Below are positions 11,825-12,131 of a stretch of 12,131 nucleotides of DNA, piece after piece. The DNA is taken from the NCBI RefSeq assembly GCF_900546705.1, contig NZ_URDP01000051.1:1-12131 (forward strand), written 5' to 3'. Source of the DNA: an uncultured Oscillibacter sp. GTDB taxonomy: Bacteria > Bacillota > Clostridia > Oscillospirales > Oscillospiraceae. Every line of letters starts with the position of its first letter. Within the stretch, counting starts at the first letter, position 1. The notes under the pieces were generated by a model, which searched no databases, had not been told where the DNA came from, and was given only the letters and a program-made list of their open reading frames with translations. The position numbers were made by a program, and so were the translations under genes.

Positions 11825-12131
11825 TGTGCCTCTCCCCCTCTTTCCGGCAGGTCCATCTCCGCCTGGGCGGGGGCCAAGTCGTCCTCCGCCACCCAGTCGG
11901 ACACGGGCACCACCTCGAACTCCGTCTTGGTGCGGCGGATGACCACCCGCTCCAGCCCCGCGTTGATCACGTGGCGGCGGCACATGGAGCAGGAGGTGGC
12001 GTCGGGAAGGAGCTCCCCGGTTCGGGCGTCCCGGCCCACCAGATACAGCGTGCCGCCCACCATGTCCCGCCGGGCGGCGGAGATGATGGCGTTGGCCTCG
12101 GCGTGGACGCTGCGGCACAGCTCGTACCGCT
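11821..12131 (-). CDS. dCMP/cytidine deaminase-family zinc enzyme (partial, N-terminus beyond window)
   Basis: 103 residues are visible, ending at TGA 11821-11823; the N-terminus lies beyond base 12131. The zinc-binding deaminase signature is present: CRSVHAEANAI, with the His ligand and catalytic Glu of HAE, then SCSMCRRHVINAGLERVV, giving the two Cys ligands in C-x2-C. The order and spacing fit the ComEB/dCMP deaminase branch, in which CxxHAExNAI is followed ~30 residues later by PCxxC. Here Ser replaces the usual Pro before the first Cys. The C-terminal ~30 residues are acidic. dCMP deaminase makes dUMP for thymidylate synthesis, but the substrate of this member is uncertain. Its stop overlaps the TTG of the pyruvyl transferase fusion, so the two are co-translated. 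Why they are joined is not evident. Confidence 0.82.
   Translation of the reverse strand, partial: RYELCRSVHAEANAIISAARRDMVGGTLYLVGRDARTGELLPDATSCSMCRRHVINAGLERVVIRRTKTEFEVVPVSDWVAEDDLAPAQAEMDLPERGGEAH
11829..11840 (-). promoter_or_regulatory. Purine-rich ribosome-binding region for the TTG start of the fusion gene
   Basis: GAGGGGGAGAGG on the minus strand lies within the last codons of the deaminase gene. GGGGGA is eight bases from TTG 11824. No ATG or GTG in this frame lies nearby, and the family motif KIGLVTFY starts at codon 2. Confidence 0.55.

Overview
The window comes from a GC-rich, spore-forming, anaerobic Firmicute. SpoIIE implies endospores. FprA plus rubredoxin implies oxygen defence in an anaerobe. 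The GC-rich codons and the mix of genes suggest Oscillospiraceae (Flavonifractor/Pseudoflavonifractor-like). The taxon is inference; the gene families are read from the sequence. It looks like ordinary chromosome: no insertion sequence, prophage gene, CRISPR array, tRNA or rRNA was seen, and no gene looks broken. The two genes at the edges are cut only by the window.

Layout. (1) 1-1122, plus strand: the 3' end of truB, then ribF, ending in a perfect bidirectional terminator. (2) 1156-3555, minus strand: spoIIE followed by a 90-residue membrane-tailed protein of unknown function. A sigma-F/sigma-G-like promoter lies between them, so the small gene may be forespore-expressed. (3) 3643-6271, plus strand: a dusB, ECF sigma, zinc-binding anti-sigma operon with its own extended -10 promoter and a strong terminator. 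(4) 6273-7014, plus strand: queT, a queuosine-precursor transporter, behind a 160-base structured leader. In that leader an anti-Shine-Dalgarno segment can pair with either of two identical GGAGGTC copies, which is the architecture of a riboswitch, probably for preQ1. (5) 7065-8393, plus strand: flavodiiron protein FprA. (6) 8392-9471, minus strand: a DUF1624 membrane acyltransferase-like protein with a TTG start and a near-consensus promoter, and upstream of it a 52-residue rubredoxin, the likely electron donor of FprA. (7) 9509-12131, minus strand: the end of a dCMP/cytidine deaminase-family gene, translationally coupled to a 771-residue fusion of a polysaccharide pyruvyl transferase domain with a two-[4Fe-4S] FrhB-like domain.

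The parts most worth a second look are the queT leader, the pyruvyl transferase/FrhB fusion, and the small gene with a forespore-type promoter after spoIIE. No stretch longer than 300 bases lacks a gene. The longest gaps are 6229-6469 (terminator, promoter and leader) and 6971-7188 (terminator, a palindrome and the fprA promoter).
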